DNA from: Candidatus Symbiothrix sp.
GTDB taxonomy: Bacteria > Bacteroidota > Bacteroidia > Bacteroidales > Azobacteroidaceae
Reading direction: 5' to 3'
Assembly: GCA_031290435.1 (NCBI GenBank)
Contig: JAITNQ010000233.1
Location: forward strand, 1-32,739
Length of the DNA: 32,739 nucleotides
A program made the translations under genes and the position numbers. The notes below the pieces were generated by a model. It saw nothing but the letters and a program-made list of their open reading frames with translations, was not told where the DNA came from and made no database searches. The stretch's first letter is position 1. Each line of letters starts with the position of its first letter. This document shows, piece by piece, positions 1-8,330 of the stretch.

Positions 1-324
1 CCATAGAAAAAGATTGTTGAATCCCAATCCGGCCAAGCCGATAAGGAAAAAAATGAAAAACTCAAGGCGCTTGTTTTTTATCGTTTTTTTGTTGAAAACC
101 CAACTCGTACTGATGATATAATTGACAATAAGGCCGGCTATAAAAGAAACGGTCGCTGAAACCAAATAGTGCAGGTGTATATATTCCGTCAGAATGTACA
201 ATAATCCGAAATCCACCACAAAAGCGAGACCGCCCACAAAGGTATAACGAATCAGTTGAAAAAGCGTACTGTCTGTCGAATGAACCAAAATCGTTTTAAA
301 TTTGTCTTTCCAATTGAATTGCAT
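1..324 (-). CDS. GtrA-like membrane protein (3' end cut by window edge)
   Basis: The 108 visible residues run from a Met at 324 off the left edge with no stop. After a short polar N-terminus (MQFNWKDKFKT) come hydrophobic segments around residues 25-48, 56-74 and 88-108. They include the RYTFVGGLAFVVDFGLLY stretch and the NYIISTSWVF motif, which are typical of the GtrA/DPMS1 family. Known members are small four-helix inner-membrane proteins that help flip polyprenyl-linked sugars for envelope glycan modification. About one helix is missing here. The start lies 3 bp after the stop of the SIS-domain gene, so the two are probably co-transcribed. Substrate is unknown. Confidence 0.8.
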   Translation of the reverse strand, partial: MQFNWKDKFKTILVHSTDSTLFQLIRYTFVGGLAFVVDFGLLYILTEYIHLHYLVSATVSFIAGLIVNYIISTSWVFNKKTIKNKRLEFFIFFLIGLAGLGFNNLFLW

Positions 325-327
325 CTG

Positions 328-939
328 TTATTTTATTTTTTTTGATTGTAATCGTGATACGGCTCCCAAATAACCTCCATGATGCCGCTTGGCATAGTCT
401 TCCACTGTAAATTGAATTCTTTTCATGGTTTCAACCACCAATAAGTCTCCGATCACCGTCATGACGGTTGTAGAGGTAGTGGGCGTTAGTCCCAGCGCAC
501 AAACCTCAGTGGGATTGCCTGTCAACAGGCAAACATCGGCGCTTTTTGCCAAGGGGCTTTCCGCATTACTTGTAATAACGATAAACCGGATTTCCGGAAT
601 CAGGTTGCGTGCCAATCCTACCAATTCGATGATTTCCCGCGTCTTTCCCGAATTGGAAATCAGCAGCATTAAGTCGTTCTCCCGCAAAATTCCCAAATCG
701 CCATGCTGGGCTTCACTCGGATGCAAAAAACAGGCCGAGGAGCCGGTCGAACTAAACGTAGTGGCTATATTGGACGCAATCTGTCCAGCTTTTCCCATGC
801 CGCTGCATACCAGTTTTCCCCGTCTGTCATGAACTTGCTCAATAATCAAATCTATAGCCTTTTCATATGCGCCCGATAGCGGAATATTTTGAATAGCTTG
901 TACCTCTTTTTCGATAATTTTTTTAAAATTTGTAATCAT
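328..939 (-). CDS. SIS-domain sugar-phosphate isomerase, KdsD/KpsF-like, without CBS domains
   Basis: This is a 203-residue cytosolic protein made of a single SIS domain. It carries the arabinose-5-phosphate isomerase signatures GMGK (47-50), HPSEAQHGDLG (73-83), ISNSGKTREI (94-103) and KRHHGG (184-189). By alignment from memory with E. coli KdsD, the counterparts of the catalytic Lys, two His and Glu would be K50, H79, H186 and E102. KdsD makes arabinose 5-phosphate from ribulose 5-phosphate for Kdo synthesis. Full-length KdsD is about 320 residues and ends in two CBS domains; these are absent and the ORF ends cleanly, so this is the short form. It could also be a related SIS isomerase such as a 6-phospho-3-hexuloisomerase, but the HPSEAxHGDLG motif favours the KdsD group. 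A -7 element at 960-967 lies just upstream. Confidence 0.8.
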   Translation of the reverse strand: MITNFKKIIEKEVQAIQNIPLSGAYEKAIDLIIEQVHDRRGKLVCSGMGKAGQIASNIATTFSSTGSSACFLHPSEAQHGDLGILRENDLMLLISNSGKTREIIELVGLARNLIPEIRFIVITSNAESPLAKSADVCLLTGNPTEVCALGLTPTTSTTVMTVIGDLLVVETMKRIQFTVEDYAKRHHGGYLGAVSRLQSKKIK

Positions 940-959
940 TTTCGTTGTTTATTATTTTG

Positions 960-967
960 CAAAGGTA
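960..967 (-). promoter_or_regulatory. Candidate -7 promoter element for the SIS/GtrA pair
   Basis: The minus strand reads TACCTTTG, an exact TAnnTTTG Bacteroidota -7 element, 20 bp before the ATG at 939. No TTTG was found at the expected -33 distance, so this is a partial match. It lies 8 bp from the oppositely oriented element at 976-983. Confidence 0.45.
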
Positions 968-975
968 TTTATTTA

Positions 976-983
976 TATTTTTG
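976..983 (+). promoter_or_regulatory. Candidate -7 promoter element for the M16 peptidase gene
   Basis: TATTTTTG fits TAnnTTTG and lies 23 bp before the ATG at 1007. A TTTG at 956-959 could be the -33 element, but its spacing of 16 bp is shorter than the usual 18-21. Confidence 0.45.
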
Positions 984-1006
984 TACGCTAAAAATTTAAA
1001 TAAATT

Positions 1007-2230
1007 ATGCAATATTTTTCTTTTATATTGGCCAATGGCCTCCGAATTGTTCATTTACCTTCCGATTCTATCGTCTCTTATTGCGGTTTTGTGGTCAATG
1101 TCGGCGCTCGCGATGAAAAATCGACGCAATACGGACTGGCGCACTTTGTCGAACACATGCTATTCAAAGGCACCCGGAAACGGAAAGCATGGCATATCCT
1201 GAACCGAATGGAAAATGTGGGCGGCGAATTGAATGCTTATACCACGAAAGAGGAAACTTTTATCTATTCCGCCTGTCTGTCGCAAGATGTGGAGAGAGCT
1301 ATCGAATTGGTAAGCGATTTGGTCGGACATTCCCAATTTCCCGCACAAGAAATTGAAAAAGAGCGGGAAGTAGTGGTAGATGAAATCCATTCTTATGAAG
1401 ATACGCCTTCCGAATTGATTTTTGACGAATTTGAAAACCTTATTTTTTCCGGAAATGAATTGGGACACCATATACTGGGTGATACGAAAAGTTTGGCAAA
1501 ATTTACGGCTGCTACATGCGCTTCCTTCGTCAATCATTTTTACAGCCCGGACCAATTGGTTTTCTTTTCCTACGGAAAGACGCCTTTCCCGAAAATAGTC
1601 CGCTTGGCGGAAAAATATATGCTGGATTTTCATTCTCCCGGCCTTCCTTCTCAGCGTACCGCTCCCGCATTTCTCCCTTCTCAACAAGTAATTGTAAAGA
1701 AAAAGAATTTACACCAGACGCATGTAATAATCGGCGCAAGGGCTTATTGTACTTTTGACAATAAGCGTATCGGTTTATGCTTGTTAAACAATATTTTAGG
1801 AGGACAGGGAATGAACAACCGGCTGAATTTGAGTTTGCGTGAAAAATACGGATTGGTCTACTCGGTCGAATCCGGCTTTGGAACCTATACCGATACGGGC
1901 GTTTTTACCGTTTATTTTGCTTGTGACCATGCATCGAAAGACAAATGTTTACAATTGGTATACAAAGAATTGAAGCGTTTACGGGACAACAAATTGTCCG
2001 GCTCGCAATTTGCAGCCGCCGTGAAACAATGGAAGGGACAGTTAGGCATTGCCGGCGATAACAAAGAAAACACCGCACTACGGATGGGAAAAAGTTTTTT
2101 ACATTTCAATAAATACGACGAACTGCCGCAAGTGTATCAAAAAATTGATGCACTTACGGCAGAACAGTTAGTAGAGATTGCCAATGAAATCTATGAAGAA
2201 AAGAATCTTTTCTCCTTGATTTATCAATAG
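1007..2230 (+). CDS. M16 family zinc metallopeptidase
   Basis: The protein has 407 residues, the usual size of a single-chain M16B peptidase made of two similar halves. The inverted zinc motif HxxEH is present as HFVEH at residues 46-50, and the third zinc ligand is probably E126 in VVVDEI. Further family marks are GGELNAYTTKEET (72-84) and the C-half stretch LLNNILGGQGMNNRLNLSLREKYGLVYSV, which is the glycine-rich and R/Y substrate-binding region of M16 enzymes. No signal peptide is evident, so a cytosolic peptide-degrading role is likely. It is divergent from the SIS gene, and its stop overlaps by 7 bp the stop of the convergent T9SS gene. It is the only plus-strand gene I support in the window. 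Confidence 0.88.
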   Translation: MQYFSFILANGLRIVHLPSDSIVSYCGFVVNVGARDEKSTQYGLAHFVEHMLFKGTRKRKAWHILNRMENVGGELNAYTTKEETFIYSACLSQDVERAIELVSDLVGHSQFPAQEIEKEREVVVDEIHSYEDTPSELIFDEFENLIFSGNELGHHILGDTKSLAKFTAATCASFVNHFYSPDQLVFFSYGKTPFPKIVRLAEKYMLDFHSPGLPSQRTAPAFLPSQQVIVKKKNLHQTHVIIGARAYCTFDNKRIGLCLLNNILGGQGMNNRLNLSLREKYGLVYSVESGFGTYTDTGVFTVYFACDHASKDKCLQLVYKELKRLRDNKLSGSQFAAAVKQWKGQLGIAGDNKENTALRMGKSFLHFNKYDELPQVYQKIDALTAEQLVEIANEIYEEKNLFSLIYQ

Positions 2231-3234
2231 GCTTTCACTATTTTTTCGGTAAAAGTCTTACTTCCCAATTGTATTTTCAGCAGGTAAACACCCGGCGTCT
2301 GTGCAAATTTTGACACATTTTGGGTGAGTGTACTATTCCCGCTTTGTACCTTGTCTGCAATCAAGTCGGCTAATTTTGCACCGTTCGCATTGTACAAGGC
2401 TACACTCACCTTGGTTTTTTCGGGCAAAGAAAAAGTCAATTGAATTTCATCTTTGAAAGGATTCGGGGATACCTTGTAGACTGCCGCTCCGGCTGTCAAA
2501 TTTGCTAAACCGGTAGTGCCCTCCGGACTTTTAACAGCGGTATTCAGAAATGATTTTCCGACTGTCAAAGTTTTTACGCCGTCTTTATCAATAGCATAAT
2601 TCTCCAAGATAACAAATATCGGGAATCGGTCATTTTGTGTGTACCACAAGTATTTAACCTGTTCGTAAGAAGTGCCGTTGCCTTCTGTTGTTTTCACTCG
2701 CAAAGCCGACACGGTAATACCTCCCGGCAGCACAATTGTACCGGTTGCATCGGCATGGGTGGAATATTGCCCTTCAACAGTAGCGGTATAACTTGAATTT
2801 GCTATGGTAAGGGTTCCGGAATACTTTCCTTCGAAATAAGTATTGTATACTTGCGGATAGGCGGTTTTAACAATGGGTTGAGACAAACTGAAAGTTACAT
2901 TTCCAGCTTGGTAACCCGTGTATTCATTGCCATTTTCCGTGCTATTGAAAAAGAAAGTACAGCCGTCATTCCTGCTTACTTTAATATTACTTTCACCGGC
3001 ATTTTCTTCGAGGCTTGAAGCGGATACCGCATCATCCGTAAAGTCAGCTCCGCTGAAATCCCAATAGCGGTTTTCACCCGCATCACCCGCCGTTTGAGAA
3101 ACGACTTCCCGGCAATCATGACTTTGACCGGATAAAAACCCATGATTAACTTTTGTTAACTTTACTTGTGAAAAGAGTAAAGAAACACTGCAAAAAGAAA
3201 TAAACAAAAAAGTGAAAATTCGTTTCATAAGCAT
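2224..3234 (-). CDS. Secreted protein with T9SS type A sorting domain
   Basis: The 336-residue protein has a signal peptide (KRIFTFLFISFCSVSLLFSQ) and ends in a type IX secretion sorting domain at about residues 252-336, with the VSPNPF entry motif (255-260), a VSVALYNANG strand and the GVYLLKI / KTFTEKIVKAY ending. Known sorting domains direct export and are usually removed or linked to surface glycolipid. The middle (25-235) is beta-rich, includes a NRYWDFSG motif often seen in such Bacteroidota proteins, and has no catalytic signature I recognise. Translation may begin at Met1 or at Met3 (3228). A well-spaced promoter upstream suggests transcription separate from the PUL. Confidence 0.82.
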   Translation of the reverse strand: MLMKRIFTFLFISFCSVSLLFSQVKLTKVNHGFLSGQSHDCREVVSQTAGDAGENRYWDFSGADFTDDAVSASSLEENAGESNIKVSRNDGCTFFFNSTENGNEYTGYQAGNVTFSLSQPIVKTAYPQVYNTYFEGKYSGTLTIANSSYTATVEGQYSTHADATGTIVLPGGITVSALRVKTTEGNGTSYEQVKYLWYTQNDRFPIFVILENYAIDKDGVKTLTVGKSFLNTAVKSPEGTTGLANLTAGAAVYKVSPNPFKDEIQLTFSLPEKTKVSVALYNANGAKLADLIADKVQSGNSTLTQNVSKFAQTPGVYLLKIQLGSKTFTEKIVKAY

Positions 3235-3266
3235 CGTAAATTAAAATTGTTTCTTATTTAATGCCA

Positions 3267-3296
3267 CAAAGATAATAAATTTTTTAATAAAACAAA
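3267..3296 (-). promoter_or_regulatory. Bacteroidota-type promoter for the T9SS-protein gene
   Basis: On the minus strand TTTG (3293-3296) is followed after 18 bp by TATCTTTG (3267-3274), matching the TTTG / TAnnTTTG consensus. The start codon is 32 bp downstream of the -7 element. This makes the T9SS gene a likely separate unit from the GH3 gene. Confidence 0.6.
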
Positions 3297-3310
3297 CTTT
3301 TCGTTTCATT

Positions 3311-5581
3311 TTACTTCACTATTTCTATGCCGGTTGTTTGGCGGATGTCGCCTGACGAAGCGCCGACAAGGATTTCGATTTTGCCTTTTTCCAAGACCCA
3401 TTCGTTTTTCTTTTCGTCCCAATAACGAAGGCTGAAGACGGGAACATCCAAAGTTACGGTTGTCGTTTCACCTGCCTTTAACGGCACATGAGCAAATGCT
3501 TTCAGTTCTTTTTCGGGATAGAAAATTTTTGATTTCACGCGGTGCACATACAACTGAACCAGTTCGTCAGCTTCGTATTTACCGGTGTTTTTCACATCAA
3601 CGCTTACCTTTAGCGTTTCGTTCAGGCTGTATTTTTCCTGAGTCGCTTTCAGGTTTGCATATTCAAAATCGGTGTATGTCAAGCCGTGTCCGAAAGGGAA
3701 CAGGGGTTTGATTTTTTTGGTATCGAACCAGCGGTATCCGACCAGCAGTTCTTCGGAATATTTGGCAATATTACGGTCTTCAACGGCAATAGCGCTTTGA
3801 TTGCCATCCACTAAATTAACAAAAACATCGGGACCGAAACCGCCTCCTGCCTGCGGATAATTGCCCAATGCGAAAGCGGGCGAATCTTCCAATTTAACAG
3901 GCATTGTGAAAGGTAAATGTCCTACAGGAGCCAATTTTCCGAGCAAAATATCGGCCAAAGCATGACCACCCTCACTGCCGTTGAACCACGACATAACGAT
4001 GGAAGACGAATATTGATTTATGGTGTTCAAATCGACGGGACCGCCCGAAACGATGACGGTAACGATGTTCGGATTTACGGCGGCAATGGCTTTTATTACT
4101 TCATCTTGACCGGAGGGCAGTTGAATGGAAGTGCGATCGCTGCCTTCGGTTTCCACTTCGCGATTGGTGCCACCCACAAACAGCACTAAATCGGCTGCTT
4201 GTGCCACTCTTACGGCTTCGTTCAGCAAAGCGGTGTCGGCAGGTACGTAAGGACTTGGCAAGGGCTGTCCGAATTGGAAGGGACCATTGCCAAAGAAACT
4301 AAAACTTTTGTAACCTCTTGCATAAGTTACTTTTAAGGTATTCCCTAATCTATCTCTCAGCCCTTGGTAAGGTGTGATTTCGTAAAGCGTTTTTACGCCT
4401 GCGCCAACGCCACCGGTAGCATTCTTCTGCTGGGCATTGTCACCGATAATGGCAATAGATTTGTATTTTTTCAAATCCAACGGAAGTAGGGAATTTTCAT
4501 TTTTCAACAGCACAATAGACTTTGTAGCCACTTCGTAAGCCGTTCTTTGTTGGGACACTTGCGAAGTCAGCGTTTTGTTGGCTTCCGATGCAGGCACCGG
4601 TTTAACATGCAACCTAACCCTCAAAATATCTTTCACCCGTTTGTTAATAACGTCGATGGACACTGCGCCCGATTTCACGGAATCGACCAAGGCTTTTCCC
4701 AAAAACATGCCGTTGGGCATTTCAATATCCAAACCGTTTTTGATAGCGTTTACGGTGGAATGAGTGCCTCCCCAGTCGGAAACAATCAAGCCGCGAAAAC
4801 CCCATTCGTCTCGGAGGATTTTCTCCTGAAGAATTTCATTTTCCGAACACCAAAAACCGTTCACTTTATTGTAGGCGGCCATTACACCCCAAGCATCCGC
4901 CTCTTTCACAGCCGATTCAAAGGGCGGGAGGTAGATTTCGCGCATAGCGCGCTGGCTGACTTTCACATCGACACGGCCGCGATTATTTTCTTGATTGTTC
5001 AGGGCAAAATGTTTCAGACAAACGGCAAGTCCAACGCTCTGAACGCCTTTTGTGTAGCCCACCGACAAGCGAGCGCTCAGGAAGGGGTCTTCGCTGAAAT
5101 ATTCGTAGGTGCGACCGCCAACGGGCAGGCGTTGAATGTTGATGGCAGGTCCCAAAAGCATATCTTTGCCGCGCAGACGCCCTTCGGCGCCGATTGCCAC
5201 GCCGTATTTGTAGGCGATATCGGGGTTCCAAGTGGCAGCCAGCGCCGATCCGGTGGGAAAGAAAGTAGCCAAATCGTTACCCAATCCGGCAGGCGACCAC
5301 GAATTTGCCTCCAACTCTTCGCGGATGCCAAAAGGTCCGTCGGCAAATTCAAAATCGGCAATTCCCAATCGGGGAACGCCTGCGGAAGAGAACATACGGA
5401 TACCGTAGAACATTCCCAATTTTTCTTCCAAAGTCATATTGGAAATAATTTCGTCGATTTGAGCGTCGTATTTGTTCAAGATGGAAGGTGTCGCTCGGTT
5501 GCTCGTGAGTTGGGACTGAAGATTTGTGACAAAAATCATTCCTACTAACAGCAAGAAAATCATTTTTTTAAGTGTATTCAT
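3311..5581 (-). CDS. GH3 beta-glucosidase-like enzyme, exported
   Basis: The 756-residue protein has a Sec signal peptide (about 1-23) and the three-domain GH3 layout: TIM barrel (about 40-325), alpha/beta sandwich (about 350-630) and fibronectin III-like C-terminal domain (about 655-745). The nucleophile is D269 in GLIVSDWGG; substrate-binding KH is 190-191; the acid/base loop around ETEGSDR is 477-483. The family removes terminal beta-glucosyl (sometimes xylosyl) residues from oligosaccharides, here presumably in the periplasm. Two inserts look unusual: a Phe/Gly/Pro-rich stretch at about 426-447 (FFGNGPFQFGQPLPSP) and an expansion at about 574-610 (AGGGFGPDVF). It is the last PUL gene and is separated from the preceding gene by a spacer filled with an 11-bp repeat. 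Confidence 0.93.
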   Translation of the reverse strand: MNTLKKMIFLLLVGMIFVTNLQSQLTSNRATPSILNKYDAQIDEIISNMTLEEKLGMFYGIRMFSSAGVPRLGIADFEFADGPFGIREELEANSWSPAGLGNDLATFFPTGSALAATWNPDIAYKYGVAIGAEGRLRGKDMLLGPAINIQRLPVGGRTYEYFSEDPFLSARLSVGYTKGVQSVGLAVCLKHFALNNQENNRGRVDVKVSQRAMREIYLPPFESAVKEADAWGVMAAYNKVNGFWCSENEILQEKILRDEWGFRGLIVSDWGGTHSTVNAIKNGLDIEMPNGMFLGKALVDSVKSGAVSIDVINKRVKDILRVRLHVKPVPASEANKTLTSQVSQQRTAYEVATKSIVLLKNENSLLPLDLKKYKSIAIIGDNAQQKNATGGVGAGVKTLYEITPYQGLRDRLGNTLKVTYARGYKSFSFFGNGPFQFGQPLPSPYVPADTALLNEAVRVAQAADLVLFVGGTNREVETEGSDRTSIQLPSGQDEVIKAIAAVNPNIVTVIVSGGPVDLNTINQYSSSIVMSWFNGSEGGHALADILLGKLAPVGHLPFTMPVKLEDSPAFALGNYPQAGGGFGPDVFVNLVDGNQSAIAVEDRNIAKYSEELLVGYRWFDTKKIKPLFPFGHGLTYTDFEYANLKATQEKYSLNETLKVSVDVKNTGKYEADELVQLYVHRVKSKIFYPEKELKAFAHVPLKAGETTTVTLDVPVFSLRYWDEKKNEWVLEKGKIEILVGASSGDIRQTTGIEIVK

Positions 5582-5590
5582 AATATTAAT

Positions 5591-5663
5591 TTGAGTTTTA
5601 TTTGAATTTTATTTAAGTTCTATTTGAGTTTTATTTAAGTTCTATTTGGGTTTTATTTGAGTT
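5591..5663. repeat. 11-bp tandem repeat, about 6.6 copies
   Basis: Consecutive 11-mers on the plus strand are TTGAGTTTTAT, TTGAATTTTAT, TTAAGTTCTAT, TTGAGTTTTAT, TTAAGTTCTAT, TTGGGTTTTAT and a partial TTGAGTT. Units 3 and 5 are identical, and so are 1 and 4. The array fills almost the whole 88-bp spacer between the DUF5916 gene stop (5670) and the GH3 start (5581). Transcribed on the minus strand it becomes a run of AACTCAAATAA-like units just before the GH3 start codon. No TAnnTTTG promoter was seen in the spacer. Confidence 0.9.
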
Positions 5664-5669
5664 ACACAT

Positions 5670-8312
5670 TTACAGTGCAAACCAATAATTCATTTTTAGC
5701 ATAAACACATTCGTAGCGGCGTCCGAATCGAACATTTTGTCAAGATTCTTGAACCAGTTTTTTTCGTAATCAGCACCAAAAACGGAAGAAGAATTCGCCC
5801 AGACTAAATAAATGTTTGATCCGGGACGATATTCCCAACGAATTACTATATTTGAGCGAAATTCATTGAAACTGAAATCCGGTTTATTGAAATAGTAATT
5901 TTTTGAATCATAGTTCGTTTCATAACCAATACCCATGGCGTCAAGATTGTAAGTAAGGGCGTCAAAACGCTCATCCCTGCTGTGCGAAGTCGGGTCTTTG
6001 GCCAATTTAAACTGAGAATATTTTGCCGTCGAAGTGAAGGGGGCGCCGTAAAGTTGCAGCGAAATATCAGGTGTAACATTCACTTGTGCACGCATAGTCA
6101 AGCCGTAGGTTCGTTGTTCGATTTTTCCAAGCACATACAGTTGGCTGCTGCTCATATCGAAAGGATTTTCGCGCAACTCTCCGACATATTGCGTGTCGTC
6201 CTTGCTGGCCGCCACATTTAATTGAGCCGACAGATAAACCCGGCTCCCCGCGCGGTAGGTCAGCGAGGGCATAAAAGTGTTTGAATTTGAATAGGAGTTG
6301 TAGCCGTTCATATACATGAGCGTGAGAACCAATGGTTTGGCTCTGTCGGAATTGACGGTCAAGGTAGTAGACAGCGTGGGGTCGTAGCGCACATCCGGAC
6401 CGCTTCGCAACAATCTGGTATCCAATCTATTCCAATCGTATCCTTCCATCAACGAAACTTCAAATCTATTTTTCAACATCGCCATCCACATCAAGGTGGC
6501 AGAGTTGTATGCGCAAATATTCCCGAAGTTCCAAGTGTTAAATTGCATCAAACTCAGGGTGTTGCTGCGGAAAATACCCCAAGCCTCCGGCTTGCGGTAC
6601 GAAATGGTTGTGGTGTTGCTGATAGCATCCGCCTCACGCATAAAACCCACTCCATTGATATCGAACCCCGGCGTGTACCAACTAAATGTTTCGGCGACAG
6701 TCCAGCGAGAGTTACCGGATCGTCCAATTTGCACCGCTCCGGCTGTTCCTGTCATCGAAGTTTTTGTAGAATCAACTTTCAGATAATGATCTGCCGATTT
6801 CCTTTGATAATAGTGCGTAGGACTTGTTTGCAGGGCTGTGATAGCTTCGTTGCTGCCATACACAGCGCTATACATGGCTTTTACATCAATAAAATACAAA
6901 CGATTTTTGAAATATTGCGTAAAATCTATGCCGCCTGCAAAGGCATCCTTGAGCAAAACATCTTTCATCGAACCCGACAAATCGCGATTCATAGCGGTAA
7001 ACATGCCTCCCAGCAAGGTGTTGCCTTGCCAATTCTTCTGCACGCGCGCCACGGTGTAATTGGTCAAAGGCTCGACTACCTCTTCGCTTTCGGTTTGGTT
7101 GCGGGTAACGCTGGAAGTTGTTCTGCCCGTAACGCTTTCAACCAAACCTACGCTTAATCCGTCGCTTGTTGTGCCGGTTAATTTTACAGCGCCAAGTATG
7201 GGTACATTTCCGGGCGTTTCTGCATAAAAAATCGAATCTTGCGCTCTCATCATCGGATAAAGAGAAGGAGAAGAACCTATTCGTCTGGTATAAAACATAT
7301 TATCTGTTCCATTGCCAAAATCGAAAATATATTTTCCTTCCAAAAAGAAAGGTCGTTTTTCGTCGTAAAATGTTTCGTAAGTAGTAAGATTCATCACCGA
7401 GGGGTCTAATTCAACTTGTCCGTAATCGGGGTTAATGGTCATGTCTAAGGTAAAATCGGAAATGGAAACTTTTGCATCTAATCCTATATTGCCACTCCAA
7501 TCTTCTCCGGTTTGGTAGGGATTGCCCGGAATTTCGGGATATTTCATAAATTTTCCCATTGTGTATGGCAAAAACTCAACGCCGCGCGATTTCGGCAGAT
7601 TTTCCATTCCGTGAAGTTCGCCGAAAGAAAAAACATAACCATTGTTGCGCAAGGGAATAATGCTCCATTGTTGAATTTCGTTGTTACTGCGAATGGTACG
7701 GGCAACATTCAGCCCCCAAATACCTTCGTTGGAAGTTTGATTATAACGCAGTTGGGTAAAAGGGATACGAAACTCGGCAGTCCAACTCGAATCGCTCAAA
7801 TTGATAGAGGTACGCGCTTCCCAAACAGCGTTCCAACTCAATGTAGGTATTTGTTTGTCGGTTATAATTTGGTCGGTTTTGTTACCGCCGAGGTTGATAT
7901 CGAATTGCAGCGCCGCACGAAAATCGTGATAAGTGTCAAAAGAAACGCTGACCAAATCGCCCATGGTGTTGTTGTCCCTGTCCGACAAAAAAGCGTTCAT
8001 TTTGTCCGGCTCAACATCTTTGCAATACACGCCGATATAGATATTTTTGTCATCATAAAACAACTTCATGCGGGTAAACGAAGGGCTTTTTTTCAATTCA
8101 ACGGGGATAGATTGTACAAAATCCTCCGACCATTGGCCTTCGCTTGTCCAGAGCGTTTCGTTTAATCGTCCGTCTATAGAAGGTTTTTCTCCCGAAATTT
8201 TTGTTATGTCATATACTCTTTTGTATGCGCTTTCCATCAAGATTAGCTCATCTTGCTGCGCATAACAAAAAATTGAAACAAATAGAAGTATCGTTGTTAA
8301 TTTGATTTTCAT
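5670..8312 (-). CDS. Outer-membrane protein with CBM9-like N-domain and DUF5916 barrel
   Basis: The 880-residue protein has a signal peptide (1-19, ending CYAQQ). A CBM9-like/DOMON beta-sandwich follows at about 37-225, opening with EKPSIDGRLNETLW and containing DDKNIYIGVYCKD and WTAEFRIPFTQLRY. The rest, about 235-880, is rich in alternating amphipathic strands, ends with an aromatic-containing strand (NVFMLKMNYWFAL) and fits the DUF5916 family. Such proteins are common in Bacteroidota and are predicted to be outer-membrane beta-barrels; their function is not established. In this operon it may bind or pass glycan or a released small molecule (inference). It follows the MoaF-like gene by 18 bp. 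Confidence 0.78.
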   Translation of the reverse strand: MKIKLTTILLFVSIFCYAQQDELILMESAYKRVYDITKISGEKPSIDGRLNETLWTSEGQWSEDFVQSIPVELKKSPSFTRMKLFYDDKNIYIGVYCKDVEPDKMNAFLSDRDNNTMGDLVSVSFDTYHDFRAALQFDINLGGNKTDQIITDKQIPTLSWNAVWEARTSINLSDSSWTAEFRIPFTQLRYNQTSNEGIWGLNVARTIRSNNEIQQWSIIPLRNNGYVFSFGELHGMENLPKSRGVEFLPYTMGKFMKYPEIPGNPYQTGEDWSGNIGLDAKVSISDFTLDMTINPDYGQVELDPSVMNLTTYETFYDEKRPFFLEGKYIFDFGNGTDNMFYTRRIGSSPSLYPMMRAQDSIFYAETPGNVPILGAVKLTGTTSDGLSVGLVESVTGRTTSSVTRNQTESEEVVEPLTNYTVARVQKNWQGNTLLGGMFTAMNRDLSGSMKDVLLKDAFAGGIDFTQYFKNRLYFIDVKAMYSAVYGSNEAITALQTSPTHYYQRKSADHYLKVDSTKTSMTGTAGAVQIGRSGNSRWTVAETFSWYTPGFDINGVGFMREADAISNTTTISYRKPEAWGIFRSNTLSLMQFNTWNFGNICAYNSATLMWMAMLKNRFEVSLMEGYDWNRLDTRLLRSGPDVRYDPTLSTTLTVNSDRAKPLVLTLMYMNGYNSYSNSNTFMPSLTYRAGSRVYLSAQLNVAASKDDTQYVGELRENPFDMSSSQLYVLGKIEQRTYGLTMRAQVNVTPDISLQLYGAPFTSTAKYSQFKLAKDPTSHSRDERFDALTYNLDAMGIGYETNYDSKNYYFNKPDFSFNEFRSNIVIRWEYRPGSNIYLVWANSSSVFGADYEKNWFKNLDKMFDSDAATNVFMLKMNYWFAL

Positions 8313-8330
8313 GCGTACTTTTATATTATT

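Noticed and set aside
4547..5548. 333-codon plus-strand open frame opposite the GH3 gene
   Set aside because: It lies wholly antisense to a well-conserved GH3 coding region, gives no recognisable domain, and reflects codon bias of the real gene.
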